Positions 24,061-33,908 are shown, counted from the first letter of the stretch. The stretch: 64,000 nt of DNA from Ornithomonoglobus_A sp045532455 (GCA_045532455.1 JAZSFX010000010.1:116404-180403), one strand, 5' to 3'. Notes: a model not told the origin generated them from the sequence alone. Numbers and translations are program-made.

Positions 24061-25449
24061 TTCACTTAGTTCTTTATCTATCTCCTCTGCCGCTGCCTTT
24101 CCCGCGCCCATTGCAAGAATAACGGTTGCTGCACCCGTAACAACGTCGCCGCCCGCAAACACCTTTGCCTTTGAGGTTTTTCCTGTTGTTTCGTCTGCAA
24201 CTATGCAGCCTTTTTTGTTAGTTTCGAGTCCTTTTGTTGTTTGTCTTATTAAGGGATTTGGCGTCTGACCTATTGCCACAACTACTGTGTCAACGTCAAT
24301 CATTTCCTCGCTGCCCTCTATTGCTACAGGACGTCGTCTGCCACTCGCGTCAGGCTCGCCAAGCTCCATCTTTATAACTTCCATTCCGACTACCCAACCC
24401 TCATCATTACCGATAAGCTTTGTCGGGTTCTGTAAAAGCCTGAATTCTATGCCCTCCTCCTCGGCGTGCATAACCTCCTCCAATCTTGCAGGAAGCTCCT
24501 CTCTTCCACGTCTGTAGACAATATATACATTCTCCGCACCAAGACGTTTTGCACTTCTTGCCGCGTCCATAGCAACATTACCGCCGCCAAGAATTGCAAC
24601 ATTTTTGCCTACATATACGGGTGTGTCATATTCGGGGAATTTGTAGCCTCTCATAAGATTTATTCTTGTTAAAAACTCGTTTGCCGAGTAAACTCCATTA
24701 AGACTTTCGCCCTCTATACCCATAAACGACGGAAGACCTGCGCCCGAGCCGATAAATACCGCATCGTAGCCCATATCCTCCAAAAGCTCGTCAACAAGGA
24801 TAGTTTTGCCTATGATAACATTTGTCTCTATTTCGACCCCCATCTCTTTAAGTGCAGAAATTTCCTTTTGCACAATATCCTTTGGAAGTCTGAACTCAGG
24901 GATTCCATACATTAAAACTCCGCCAGGGGTATGGAATGCCTCATAAATAGTTACACTATATCCTTTTTTAGCCAATTCGCCCGCAGTTGTGAGTCCCGCA
25001 GGACCCGAGCCTACTACTGCAACCTTTTTACCGTTTGGTGTTGGTTTTTTTATTTCTTCCTTTACATTTGCCATATGGTAGTCGGCACAGAATCTTTCTA
25101 TTCTGCCTATACCTACACTCTCGCCCTTTATGCCTCTTACACACTTGGACTCGCACTGTCTTTCTTGCGGACATACTCTGCCGCATATTGCAGGGAGTGC
25201 ATTTGTTTCTTTAATTTTCTGGTATGCACCCTCAAAATCACCCTGTGCAACAAGTGCTAAAAATTCAGGAATTTTTACCGATACGGGACAACCCTGCATA
25301 CATGGTTTGTTCTTACAGTTAAGACATCTTTGCGCTTCATCTATTGCCATTTCGGGAGTGTAGCCTGTTGTTACCTCAAGAAAGTTTTTGTTTCTTACAT
25401 TGGGACACTGCTCCGGCATTGGATTTTTGTCCATTCTCATATTAGGCAT
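24058..25449 (-). CDS. NfnB / glutamate synthase small subunit-like FAD-NADPH oxidoreductase
   Basis: A 463-residue flavoprotein. The N-terminal part has iron-sulfur cysteines (AQRCLNCKNKPCMQGCPV and ICGRVCPQERQCESKCVRG), then an FAD-binding VAVVGSGPAGLTTAGELAKKG near residue 145 and an NADPH-binding VAILGGGNVAMDAARSAKRLG near residue 285. The terminal CIVADETTGKTSKAKVFAGGDVVTG is typical. Next to an NfnA-like partner and without a large GltB subunit, it is best read as the large subunit of NADH-dependent reduced ferredoxin:NADP oxidoreductase, an electron-bifurcating enzyme of anaerobes. Its start overlaps the partner's stop by one base. Confidence 0.85.
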   Translation of the reverse strand: MPNMRMDKNPMPEQCPNVRNKNFLEVTTGYTPEMAIDEAQRCLNCKNKPCMQGCPVSVKIPEFLALVAQGDFEGAYQKIKETNALPAICGRVCPQERQCESKCVRGIKGESVGIGRIERFCADYHMANVKEEIKKPTPNGKKVAVVGSGPAGLTTAGELAKKGYSVTIYEAFHTPGGVLMYGIPEFRLPKDIVQKEISALKEMGVEIETNVIIGKTILVDELLEDMGYDAVFIGSGAGLPSFMGIEGESLNGVYSANEFLTRINLMRGYKFPEYDTPVYVGKNVAILGGGNVAMDAARSAKRLGAENVYIVYRRGREELPARLEEVMHAEEEGIEFRLLQNPTKLIGNDEGWVVGMEVIKMELGEPDASGRRRPVAIEGSEEMIDVDTVVVAIGQTPNPLIRQTTKGLETNKKGCIVADETTGKTSKAKVFAGGDVVTGAATVILAMGAGKAAAEEIDKELSE

Positions 25450-26291
25450 CAGTTATCCCTCCCAATTCTGCATTTTCCATCAGAGCACGACCTGGCCTCG
25501 TGCTTTTTAAACATTTGTCCTCTTTTCATTGCAATATCCCAATCAATTTTGTGTCCGTCAAAATCAGGACCGTCAACACATGCAAACTTTGTTTCGCCAC
25601 CGACTATTACACGACAACCGCCGCACATTCCCGTTCCGTCTATCATAACGGGGTTCATACTTACTGTTGTTGGGATATCATATTCCTTTGTTACATTGCA
25701 AACAAACTTCATCATAACAAGCGGACCTATTGCAATTACCTCATCAAATTTCTCGCCCGACTCCAAAAGCTCTTTTAAGCGGTCTGTTACAAAGCCCTGT
25801 ACTCCGTTTGAGCCATCGTCTGTTGTTACTATAAGTCTTTGAGAAACCTTTTTAAGCTCGTCTTCTAATATTATAAAATCCTTGTTTCTAAAACCTGTAA
25901 TAACAGTAACATCAGCACCAAGATTAAACAGCTTTTTGGCCTGTGGATATGCAATGGCAGTACCAAGTCCGCCGCCTATAACTGCAACCTTTTTTAAATT
26001 TTCGAGCGGTGTGGGTTGTCCTAAAGGTCCTGCAAAATCGAGGATTTCATCACCCTCGCCAAGCATTGATAAATCCTTTGTTGTTTTACCCACAATTTGT
26101 ACTATGATTGTAACAGTGCCTCTTTCGCGGTCAAAATCTGCGATTGTAAAAGGTACTCTCTCACCAAACTCGTCAATTCTTAATATTATAAACTGCCCCG
26201 GCTCTGCTTTTTTTGCAACAAGAGGCGCTTCAATCTCCATCAGAAATATCTGGGGATTAAGTACGTTCTTTTTTACTATTTTGTATGCCAT
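25449..26291 (-). CDS. NfnA-like sulfide dehydrogenase / DHOD electron transfer subunit
   Basis: About 280 residues. Ferredoxin-NADP reductase fold with RIDEFGERVPFTIADFD (flavin site), VAVIGGGLGTAIAYPQAKKL (nucleotide site) and a C-terminal 2Fe-2S cysteine pattern in GTGMCGGCRVIVGGETKFAC. The combination with the following NfnB-like gene points to the NfnAB bifurcating transhydrogenase, balancing NADH, NADPH and ferredoxin. ATG at 26291 (MAYKIVKKN) is chosen over 26312 because an AAAGGA lies upstream of it and family members start this way; the spacing of 12 is long, so the start is uncertain. Confidence 0.85.
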   Translation of the reverse strand: MAYKIVKKNVLNPQIFLMEIEAPLVAKKAEPGQFIILRIDEFGERVPFTIADFDRERGTVTIIVQIVGKTTKDLSMLGEGDEILDFAGPLGQPTPLENLKKVAVIGGGLGTAIAYPQAKKLFNLGADVTVITGFRNKDFIILEDELKKVSQRLIVTTDDGSNGVQGFVTDRLKELLESGEKFDEVIAIGPLVMMKFVCNVTKEYDIPTTVSMNPVMIDGTGMCGGCRVIVGGETKFACVDGPDFDGHKIDWDIAMKRGQMFKKHEARSCSDGKCRIGRDN

Positions 26292-26332
26292 TGTATTTTT
26301 GTGTCCTTTCATTTGTTTTGTGTCATAGCAAT

Positions 26333-26743
26333 TTATTTAGACATCATATCTGCCATTATTGCCTGACGTGTTATAATTCCCATAAAAAAACCTCTGTCGT
26401 CAACTACAGGGATAAAGTTCTGTTGCATTGCCATTTCATAAACCTTGTCCCTTGTGGCTGTAACTGATACTGAGGGGTATTTGTTTTTATCTAAAATATC
26501 CTTTACAGACATGTTTTCTACGTTTTTTATGTCGGTGTGAATTACTTCGTTCTCATTTTCGATTAATAAAAACCATAAAAAATCACCCTCCGAAATAGTG
26601 CCCGTATACTCACCGTTTCTCGAAATAACAGGAATTGACCTGTATCCGTGGTGTTTCATTTTCTCAAGACCCTGCCTTAGAGAATAATCCTCGTACAAAT
26701 ATGCTGTTTCGCTCTTTGGCGTAAGCAACTTTATTATATTCAT
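26333..26743 (-). CDS. two-CBS-domain protein
   Basis: A 136-residue protein made of two CBS motifs and nothing else. The first covers residues 12-60 (DYSLRQGLEKMKHHGYRSIPVIS, YTGTISEGDFLWFL), the second residues 78-134 (MSVKDILDKNKYPSVSVTAT, FIPVVDDRGFFMGIITRQAI). Such pairs bind adenosine nucleotides and sense energy state. The partner is unknown. It lies 40 bases upstream of the nfnAB genes on the same strand and may share their transcript. Confidence 0.85.
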   Translation of the reverse strand: MNIIKLLTPKSETAYLYEDYSLRQGLEKMKHHGYRSIPVISRNGEYTGTISEGDFLWFLLIENENEVIHTDIKNVENMSVKDILDKNKYPSVSVTATRDKVYEMAMQQNFIPVVDDRGFFMGIITRQAIMADMMSK

Positions 26744-26793
26744 AATTTACAGTCTGCTCCTTTCTGTGCCAAATTGCATTTGTCCTCCATAAT

Positions 26794-26822
26794 ATAATAT
26801 CACAAAATTCCGCTAAAATCAA
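26794..26822 (-). promoter_or_regulatory. promoter of CBS gene (and perhaps nfnAB)
   Basis: TTGATT, 17 bases, TATTAT on the minus strand, about 50 bases from the start at 26743. Confidence 0.6.
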
Positions 26823-26892
26823 TATATGATCTATATGATTTTTATTAATTTTTCAAAAAATTTTTATATAATCTCAAATTACAAAATAGTAC

Positions 26893-26921
26893 TTGAATAA
26901 TCGAGCATTTTGTGGTAGAAT
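26893..26921 (+). promoter_or_regulatory. promoter of the stalk-domain protein gene
   Basis: TTGAAT, 17 bases, TAGAAT, followed by a short GCACC/GGTGC hairpin and an AGGAGG site before the start at 27001. Confidence 0.6.
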
Positions 26922-27000
26922 TATAGTGTATAGCTTACAAATTGCACCTTCGGTGCATCTGAATATATTTACATATAATATTTACAGGAGGTATATGACT

Positions 27001-28203
27001 ATGAAACTACGTAAAATTATAAGCACACTACTTATTTTATTTGCGCTTTGTGCAGGCGGTGCAGCATATGCTCAAGGCGATATTTCTGTTCTGGTGGATA
27101 ACGAAGAAGTTGTTTTTGACCAACCGCCCGTTATACAAAACGACAGAACTCTTGTGCCTATCCGTGCAGTCTTTGAAAAGGCGGGCGCAACAGTTGAATG
27201 GAACGGCGAAACACACACCGCTATTATCACAGGCAAGGGACACGTTGTACAGATTGGTGTTGGTAACAGCTATATGTTTAAAGACGGAAAGTCAATTCCG
27301 CTTGACGTTCCTGCAACAGTTATAAACGACAGAACTCTTATTCCCGTAAGAGCAATTTCGGAGGCTATGGACTTTGGTGTTGCGTGGAACGGTTACAAAA
27401 GGACTGTTCTTATTGCAACAAACAACAAGCCATACCGCGCGTTTGTGGGTATAAACAGAGGTTTCCGTTCACTTGTGGATATTGCAGAATATTACATTGA
27501 CGGAGAGTGTGTGAATCTCGAAGTTGATATAAACGGTGATGGCAAAAACGAAGCAATCGACTTTATGAATACATTAAACATTTCCGATGCAAATTACAGT
27601 GTTTTATCCATAGACGGTATTGACTACACATACGATTTGTCCACTAAAATGGAAAGTGTAGGTGCTATTGCAGTTGTTAATGCAACAGACACAAGCAAAA
27701 AGATTTTTGTTATAATAGAAAATGCAGACGTTAAGATTGCACATTTTTATACCTTTGACGGTATGACACTTTCTCCCATAAAGGATTCATCGGGCAAAGA
27801 TGCCTCAATAATGTACAAAAAGGATTTGTTGTTTGACGAGGTTAAGTTTGCAATTTCCGACCTTTATGGAATTTGTTGTACTGATATTATGATAACAGGA
27901 AGTTACTTTAAGTTTGAAGATGACACTATGAGCTTTTACAGACTTTCAACAGTAAAGGATATAATCCCCACAACCTTGAATGTTGTTCATAGCGACGATA
28001 TGCTTTTCAGATTGGTTGCTACAGAAAATTATGAGGCGGGCACATACGGTGCACTCGAACATTTTGATTTGATAAATTCATCTCAGCTGACAAGCTTTAC
28101 ACTGCTTGACGTTTACGTTGATAAGGTTGACCCGTCATATATTGAGTTTTTTGTTGAGACTCCTGATGGAGAGAGGGTTGTATTGATGCCCTACTGCGTA
28201 TAA
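27001..28203 (+). CDS. secreted protein with copper amine oxidase N-terminal-like (stalk) domain
   Basis: A 400-residue exported protein. The signal peptide is MKLRKIISTLLILFALCAGG followed by AAYAQG, with cleavage probably after AYA. Residues 25-145 carry the duplicated stalk-domain motif: NDRTLVPIRAVFEKAGATVEW and NDRTLIPVRAISEAMDFGVAW. The remaining 250 residues have no recognised domain. Such proteins are abundant at the surface of Clostridia and are not amine oxidases. ATG at 27001 has the best spacing to AGGAGG; an in-frame ATG two codons earlier is too close. It heads a plus-strand series with an SLH protein. Confidence 0.82.
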   Translation: MKLRKIISTLLILFALCAGGAAYAQGDISVLVDNEEVVFDQPPVIQNDRTLVPIRAVFEKAGATVEWNGETHTAIITGKGHVVQIGVGNSYMFKDGKSIPLDVPATVINDRTLIPVRAISEAMDFGVAWNGYKRTVLIATNNKPYRAFVGINRGFRSLVDIAEYYIDGECVNLEVDINGDGKNEAIDFMNTLNISDANYSVLSIDGIDYTYDLSTKMESVGAIAVVNATDTSKKIFVIIENADVKIAHFYTFDGMTLSPIKDSSGKDASIMYKKDLLFDEVKFAISDLYGICCTDIMITGSYFKFEDDTMSFYRLSTVKDIIPTTLNVVHSDDMLFRLVATENYEAGTYGALEHFDLINSSQLTSFTLLDVYVDKVDPSYIEFFVETPDGERVVLMPYCV

Positions 28204-28220
28204 ATGAAGACGGTATGAGT

Positions 28221-28304
28221 AAAATTGTCCATCTCACCATTTTTCGTTCGGGGCGGTACAAACGTACAGCACCCGAACTTCAAAACGGCAATCTGAACAA
28301 TTTT
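28221..28304 (+). repeat. 84-bp palindromic repeat, family A copy 1
   Basis: Outer imperfect inverted arms (AAAATTGTCCAT at the left, TGAACAATTTT at the right) and an inner perfect stem GTTCGGG/CCCGAAC with GTAC/GTAC next to the loop. The flanking GGTATG and CATACC extend the palindrome. It matches copy 2 at 44852-44935 in reverse orientation, with compensating stem changes. Confidence 0.8.
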
Positions 28305-28363
28305 CTTTCATACCTCATATGTTCAGAATGACAAAACTGATACTTGTGAAAGGACTTTACTTT

Positions 28364-29413
28364 ATGAAAAAAATTATTTCACTTTTTCTATCATTCATTA
28401 CTCTTGTTTCGCTATCGTCAGCTGCGCTTGCATACAATGTGGTAGACCTGCCTGATACTATGACAATGGCAGATGCTTTAGGCATATTTGCCGCAGATGA
28501 GATAGTAAGTGCAACCATCTGCAATTTTGAAGACGACAAGCACATAGAGCTGACGAGAGAAGAAATAAACGACTTTTACTATTCGTCGTGCAATATTATG
28601 CTGCACCGCACAATAAACCCTACACCGTTTCGTGGTACTGCAATCAATTTAAAAACCAAAACCGACACCGTAAGCTATAACATAGGCTCAGGTGTACAAA
28701 TCGGACTTTATGGTGATAATAACTACGTATGCTACAATGCTCAGGGAGAAGACGCAGTGGCTCTGACTTATATTGATACACTGTATAAGGACACCCCCCT
28801 CAAGCTCAATGGTGCAACTATTAACCGTGCAACCGTACACGACTTTTTAAAGCTGCCATCTGCCAAGTGGGCAATTAGCGAGGTTCAGGCTTCGGCAAGT
28901 AAGTCGCTTTTGCCATATGAGGTTGCTGAGCGTTACAGTGCATATATTTCGAGAGAGGAATTCTGCATTTTAATAGGTCAGCTTATAACTGTCTACACAG
29001 GCTATGCAAGCCTCGACAGATACGTTCAGGATAAAAAAGGCGCATATTTACAGGGCATTTTCTCGGATTGCGCAGAAAAAAGCGACTCCATTGATATGCT
29101 CTATGCACTTGGCATAATCTCGGGAAAGAGCGAAACCACCTTCGACCCCGAGGGCGCAATCACTCGTGAGGAGGCGGCAGCAGTTATAACGCGTGTGGCA
29201 GAAAAGTTTGCATACATAGCCACAGATAAGCCATTAGCATATAACGATACATGGCGCATTTCTGCGTGGGCAAAATTCTATGTTCAGTGGGTAACCGAGA
29301 GCAGTATTATGACAGGTACCGACCAGAACGAATTTACACCCAGGGCATACTACACCATCGAACAGGCAATAGCTACAACAAACAGATTATTTGACTATTT
29401 GGAGAACTTATGA
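28364..29413 (+). CDS. exported protein with SLH (S-layer homology) domains
   Basis: A 349-residue exported protein with a signal peptide (MKKIISLFLSFITLVSL, ending ALA). The C-terminal 150 residues contain SLH repeats. The clearest is IDMLYALGIISGKSETTFDPEGAITREEAAAVI in sense, followed by WAKFYVQWVTESSIMTGTDQNEF. SLH domains anchor proteins non-covalently to cell-wall polymers. The N-terminal 190 residues are of unknown function. ATG at 28364 follows AAAGGAC; the earlier in-frame start lies in repeat DNA. It overlaps the next gene's ATG by 4 bases. Confidence 0.82.
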   Translation: MKKIISLFLSFITLVSLSSAALAYNVVDLPDTMTMADALGIFAADEIVSATICNFEDDKHIELTREEINDFYYSSCNIMLHRTINPTPFRGTAINLKTKTDTVSYNIGSGVQIGLYGDNNYVCYNAQGEDAVALTYIDTLYKDTPLKLNGATINRATVHDFLKLPSAKWAISEVQASASKSLLPYEVAERYSAYISREEFCILIGQLITVYTGYASLDRYVQDKKGAYLQGIFSDCAEKSDSIDMLYALGIISGKSETTFDPEGAITREEAAAVITRVAEKFAYIATDKPLAYNDTWRISAWAKFYVQWVTESSIMTGTDQNEFTPRAYYTIEQAIATTNRLFDYLENL

Positions 29414-30228
29414 TTATAGATACACACTCGCATATTTTTCCCGATAAAATTGCAACAAAAACTCTCGAAATTTTATCGGGAAATGCAAAACGCGTCTGGA
29501 AAAGAGATTCAATCCCGCAGACCAATGGCAAAATAGACGGAATAAAAAAATCAATGACAGAGCACGGTATAGACGCCTCTGTCGTTTTGCCGATTGCGAC
29601 AAATACTCATCAGTCGCATACAATAAACACCTTTGCCGCACAGATTAACGGAGTGGATAATATATATTCGTTAGGCTCACTTCACCCCATGCAAGAAAAT
29701 TGGGAGGCGACGCTTTACGAGGTTAAGGAACTTGGACTTTCTGGTATAAAGCTACATCCCGAATATCAGCAGTTTTATGTAAATTCATCTGATAGCATAC
29801 GTATTTTAAAAAAATGCGAGGAGCTTGATTTAATTGTATATCTGCACACCGGCGAGGATGTGGGCATTGAATTACCCGTACACTCCACACCGCCTATGTT
29901 GAAAGAGCTTTTAAATTACGTAAGCGGCAAAAAAATTGTTCTTGCGCATATGGGCAGCTGGCAACACTGGGACGAGGTTGAAGAATTTCTGGTGGGTACA
30001 CCGTTTTACTTTGATACCGCATACTGTCTGTCCGAAATGAGCACTGAGCAGATTATGCGGATAATAACAAAGCACGGGAGCAAAAAAATTCTTTTTGGTA
30101 CGGATTCACCCTGGGAAAATCCGTCGGATACAATTTCTATGATAAATGCTCTGCCTCTTTCGAAGGCAGAAAAGGATGATATATTCTACAAGAATGCACA
30201 GGAATTATTTAATATAAACATAAAATGA
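29410..30228 (+). CDS. amidohydrolase family metal-dependent hydrolase
   Basis: A 272-residue TIM-barrel hydrolase of the amidohydrolase-2 type. Metal ligands are visible in IDTHSHIFPDK (HxH at residues 5-7), LHTGEDVG, VLAHMGSW and FGTDSPWENP (final aspartate). Members hydrolyse or decarboxylate small cyclic or carboxylated compounds, and the substrate cannot be inferred. The ATGA overlap with the SLH protein gene suggests coupled translation even though the two have different cell locations. Confidence 0.82.
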   Translation: MIIDTHSHIFPDKIATKTLEILSGNAKRVWKRDSIPQTNGKIDGIKKSMTEHGIDASVVLPIATNTHQSHTINTFAAQINGVDNIYSLGSLHPMQENWEATLYEVKELGLSGIKLHPEYQQFYVNSSDSIRILKKCEELDLIVYLHTGEDVGIELPVHSTPPMLKELLNYVSGKKIVLAHMGSWQHWDEVEEFLVGTPFYFDTAYCLSEMSTEQIMRIITKHGSKKILFGTDSPWENPSDTISMINALPLSKAEKDDIFYKNAQELFNINIK

Positions 30229-30242
30229 TTGGAGAATAGCGT

Positions 30243-31271
30243 ATGTTTGGCAGCGACATAAGTATAGACCTCGGCACTGCAACAATGCAGGTCTATGTTA
30301 AAAACAAAGGAATAATCCTGAGCGAGCCTACTGTAATTGCGGTAAATCACAAAAAAAACAAGGTATGCGCAGTCGGCCACGAGGCATTGGAAATGCTTGG
30401 CAAGACTCCGCCTTTTATTGACGCTGTGAGACCACTAAGCGACGGTGTAATATCAAGCTTTACTCTTTGTATGGAGATGATTAAGGCGTTTTTGGCAAAA
30501 ATCCTCTCCCGAAGTGTCGGCAGAGTGCGTATTATGATGTGCGTGCCCTCAGGCGTTACCAACGTGGAGCAACGCGCAGTAATTGATGCGGCACGCGAGG
30601 TGGGCGCAAAGGATATTTTTATAATAGAAGAGCCCGTTGCCGCGGCATTGGGTGCAGGGATTGATATTTCCAAACCCAATGGCTCGCTCGTTGTGGATAT
30701 TGGCGGCGGCACTACCGATATTGCAGTTATAGCGCTTGGCGGTGTTGTTATAAGCCGCTCATTAAAAATTGCAGGCGATGAATTTACCGAGGCAATTATA
30801 AGATATGCTAAAAAAACGCACAATCTTAACATAGGCTATGTCAGCGCCGAAAAGATAAAGCGCGAAATAGGTACTGTTGTACCCTCCGACTCGGACAGTA
30901 TATGCACCGTCAAGGGTGTGAGCATTGTTGGGGGTCTGCCTCAGGCGGTAACCATTTCATCAAACGATATTTATTCGATTTTTGATGATTTGGTATATAA
31001 CATAACCGAACGTATTCGCGAGGTATTGGAAAAAACCCCGCCCGAACTGCACCGCGATATAATAGATAACGGAATTCTCTTAACAGGCGGCGGCTCAATA
31101 ATTTCGGGACTTGACGAACGTATTGCCGGGTCAGTAGGCGTTAAAGTAAAAAGAGCTGACGATATTATAAACTGTGTTGTAAAGGGTGCCGCAAAGGCAT
31201 TGTCGTTAATTCACGACGACGATACCGACACCACTCACCACTACTACAAAAAAGCATATATAAGAGATTAA
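30243..31271 (+). CDS. MreB/Mbl-like actin homologue
   Basis: A 342-residue bacterial actin. Phosphate 1 motif DISIDLGTATMQVYVK, the ATPase segment IIEEPVAAALGAG, phosphate 2 VVDIGGGTTDIAVIALGG and the adenosine motif ILLTGGGSIISGLDERI are all present. It probably polymerises under the membrane to guide lateral wall synthesis. No mreC or mreD is adjacent, so it may be a secondary paralogue (Mbl/MreBH type). It follows the amidohydrolase by 14 bases and precedes polA by 27. Confidence 0.92.
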   Translation: MFGSDISIDLGTATMQVYVKNKGIILSEPTVIAVNHKKNKVCAVGHEALEMLGKTPPFIDAVRPLSDGVISSFTLCMEMIKAFLAKILSRSVGRVRIMMCVPSGVTNVEQRAVIDAAREVGAKDIFIIEEPVAAALGAGIDISKPNGSLVVDIGGGTTDIAVIALGGVVISRSLKIAGDEFTEAIIRYAKKTHNLNIGYVSAEKIKREIGTVVPSDSDSICTVKGVSIVGGLPQAVTISSNDIYSIFDDLVYNITERIREVLEKTPPELHRDIIDNGILLTGGGSIISGLDERIAGSVGVKVKRADDIINCVVKGAAKALSLIHDDDTDTTHHYYKKAYIRD

Positions 31272-31298
31272 TCTCTCAGGCCCGAAAGGAGCTAATAA

Positions 31299-33908
31299 AT
31301 GAAAAGATTACTAATTCTCGATTCAAACAGTATAATAAACCGTGCATATTACGGTGTCAGATACCTAAGTGCCTCCGATGGCACACAGACAAATGCCATT
31401 TATGGCTTTCTTTCTATGTTTGCAAAATTAATAGATACCTACACCCCCGACTACGTGTGTGCGGCATTCGACTTAAAAGCGCCAACATTTCGTCATAAAC
31501 TATACGATGGCTACAAAGCACAGCGAAAGCCAATGCCCGAGGGACTTGTTGCACAAATGCCCCTTGCGCGTGATATGGTAAGGGAAATGAATATTCCCCT
31601 TTTTGAAACCCCCGGCTACGAGGCAGACGATATAATAGGCACAGTATCAAGACTTTGCGAGGAGAATGATATAGAGTGCCTTATTGCAACGGGTGATAAA
31701 GATGATTTACAGCTTGCCTCCGAAAAAACAAAGGTAGTACTTACCGTAACAAAGCAGGGCTTTAACGAAACTGTTATATACGATAAAAATGCAGTTTTTG
31801 AAAAGTACGGTGTAACTCCCGAGCAGTTTATAGACTTAAAGGCTCTTATGGGTGATGCTTCGGATAATATTCCAGGTGTTAAAGGTATTGGCGAAAAAAC
31901 TGCCTCAAAAATTATTATAGATAATGGCTCTATTGAGGCATTATACGAAAATATAGATAACTGCGGACAAAAAGGCGCTACACTCCAAAAACTAAAAGAC
32001 GGAAAAGAAAGTGCGTTTCTTTCGAAAACACTTGCAACAATAGACCGTAATGTGCCTATTGATTTTGACGTTAAATCGTGTGCCTTTACCTCGGTAAAGG
32101 AGCAAGCCACAGACGATTTTTATACTCTTTTAAAGAGTCTTGAATTAAATTCAATTATAAAGCGATTTGAAATAGAGGCAACAAAAGCTCCCGAGGTAAG
32201 AGTTGACGTTTTTAAGGACCTTAAAATACAGAATGTGCACACATTGCCTGAGTGCGACAATATGGCATATATAACAAAGTACAACAGTGATAATAAGCTC
32301 GTTGCACTTTGTGTTTCTGATGGTGTTGTATCTTACGTTTTAAAAGGCAATGACCTCTTAGATGCGGCAAAAGCGCTTTTTTCGCACAAAAATCTTATTG
32401 GCTTTGATATTAAAAATGATATTATAAATTTAAAAGATATTACTGATTTGGAAAATGTTGTTGACGACGTGTGCATAAGTGCATATCTTGCAGACCCGTC
32501 AAAAAGTGAATATACAATAGAACGTCTGTGTATGGAATATTTAAAAACAGAGCTTGTGCATAATGAGCAGGCTCAGCTTTCGCTTTTCGAAGACGAAGAC
32601 GAAAAAACAGACGAGTATCTTGCAAAAAGTGCGGCTGCACTTTTCCTTTTAAACAAGGAATTAAAGGAGCGCATTCTAAGAAACGGTCAGGAGGAGCTAT
32701 ATAGAAGTGTTGAACTGCCGCTTGCGCGTGTGCTTGCAAATATGCAGCTTCGCGGATTTTTGGTAGACGCTGCTGCACTTTCGGATTTCTCCCAAATTCT
32801 TAACGGACAAATCGAAACTCTTACTGACGAAATTTACAAGGATGCAGGCGAGGAATTTAACATCAATTCCCCAAAACAGCTTGGCGAGATTTTATTTACT
32901 AAGCTCGGCTTAAAAAATGGTAAAAAGACAAAGTCGGGATATTCCACGAGTGTGAATGTATTGGAAAAGCTTGTGGACAAACACCCCATTATAAGTAAAA
33001 TTTTAGAGTACCGACACCTTGCAAAATTAAAGAGCACCTATTGCGACGGTCTCTTGCCGCTAATTAGCAAGGATACAAACCGCATACATTCTGTCTTTAA
33101 CCAGACAGTAACCGCTACAGGCAGAATTTCCTCAACGGAGCCGAATTTGCAGAATATTCCTATTCGTACCGCGCTTGGCGCTCAGATACGTAAAATGTTT
33201 GTTGCACAAGATGGTTATACGCTTGTTGATGCCGACTACTCGCAAATAGAATTAAGAGTTTTAGCATCTATCGCAAACGACGAAAATATGATAAATGCGT
33301 TTTTAAGCGGCGAGGATATTCACACCGTAACTGCATCAAACGTGTTTAATGTCCCCGTAAGCGAGGTAACTCCCGCACAAAGACGAAGTGCAAAGGCAAT
33401 TAATTTTGGTATTGTCTACGGTATGGGGAGCTTTTCGCTTTCTCAGGACTTAAAAATAAGTGTTAAGATGGCAGACGAGTATATAAACAGTTATCTCGAA
33501 AAATACAGCGGCGTAAAGGAATATATGAATAGCATAAAAGAGCAGGCAAAAAATGAGGGTAAGGTAACAACTCTTATGAACAGAGTCAGGTACATTCCTG
33601 AACTCAAATCATCAAATTTTCAGGTACGGAGCTTTGGCGAGAGAGTTGCTCTGAATACTCCAATTCAGGGCAGTGCGGCTGATATTATTAAGCTTGCAAT
33701 GGTGAGGGTTGATAACCGTCTTATTAACGAGGGGTTAAAATCGCGCCTTATTCTTCAGGTGCACGACGAGCTTATTGTAGAAGCATCACTTGACGGGGTG
33801 GAAAAGGTAAAGGCTATCCTTAAAGAAGAAATGGAGGGCGCAATGGAGCTTAGCGTACCATTAACCATAGATATGGCGGAAGGTCGCTCTTGGTTTGATA
33901 CTAAATAG
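31299..33908 (+). CDS. polA: DNA polymerase I
   Basis: An 869-residue repair and Okazaki-fragment processing polymerase. Residues 1-290 form the 5'-nuclease domain (LILDSNSIINRAYYG, ALMGDASDNIPGVKGIGEKTA). Residues 300-470 are a proofreading-like domain in which the DxE metal ligands are not recognisable, so 3'-5' exonuclease activity is probably lost, as in many Gram-positive Pol I. The polymerase domain has VDADYSQIELRVLA (motif A), RRSAKAINFGIVYGMG (motif B) and LILQVHDELIVEA (motif C). In the same plus-strand series as the MreB homologue. Confidence 0.97.
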   Translation: MKRLLILDSNSIINRAYYGVRYLSASDGTQTNAIYGFLSMFAKLIDTYTPDYVCAAFDLKAPTFRHKLYDGYKAQRKPMPEGLVAQMPLARDMVREMNIPLFETPGYEADDIIGTVSRLCEENDIECLIATGDKDDLQLASEKTKVVLTVTKQGFNETVIYDKNAVFEKYGVTPEQFIDLKALMGDASDNIPGVKGIGEKTASKIIIDNGSIEALYENIDNCGQKGATLQKLKDGKESAFLSKTLATIDRNVPIDFDVKSCAFTSVKEQATDDFYTLLKSLELNSIIKRFEIEATKAPEVRVDVFKDLKIQNVHTLPECDNMAYITKYNSDNKLVALCVSDGVVSYVLKGNDLLDAAKALFSHKNLIGFDIKNDIINLKDITDLENVVDDVCISAYLADPSKSEYTIERLCMEYLKTELVHNEQAQLSLFEDEDEKTDEYLAKSAAALFLLNKELKERILRNGQEELYRSVELPLARVLANMQLRGFLVDAAALSDFSQILNGQIETLTDEIYKDAGEEFNINSPKQLGEILFTKLGLKNGKKTKSGYSTSVNVLEKLVDKHPIISKILEYRHLAKLKSTYCDGLLPLISKDTNRIHSVFNQTVTATGRISSTEPNLQNIPIRTALGAQIRKMFVAQDGYTLVDADYSQIELRVLASIANDENMINAFLSGEDIHTVTASNVFNVPVSEVTPAQRRSAKAINFGIVYGMGSFSLSQDLKISVKMADEYINSYLEKYSGVKEYMNSIKEQAKNEGKVTTLMNRVRYIPELKSSNFQVRSFGERVALNTPIQGSAADIIKLAMVRVDNRLINEGLKSRLILQVHDELIVEASLDGVEKVKAILKEEMEGAMELSVPLTIDMAEGRSWFDTK

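Noticed and set aside
24058..26291. Reading the oxidoreductase pair as glutamate synthase
   Set aside because: No large GltB subunit is present, and the partner is an NfnA/sulfide dehydrogenase-like subunit, which fits NfnAB better.
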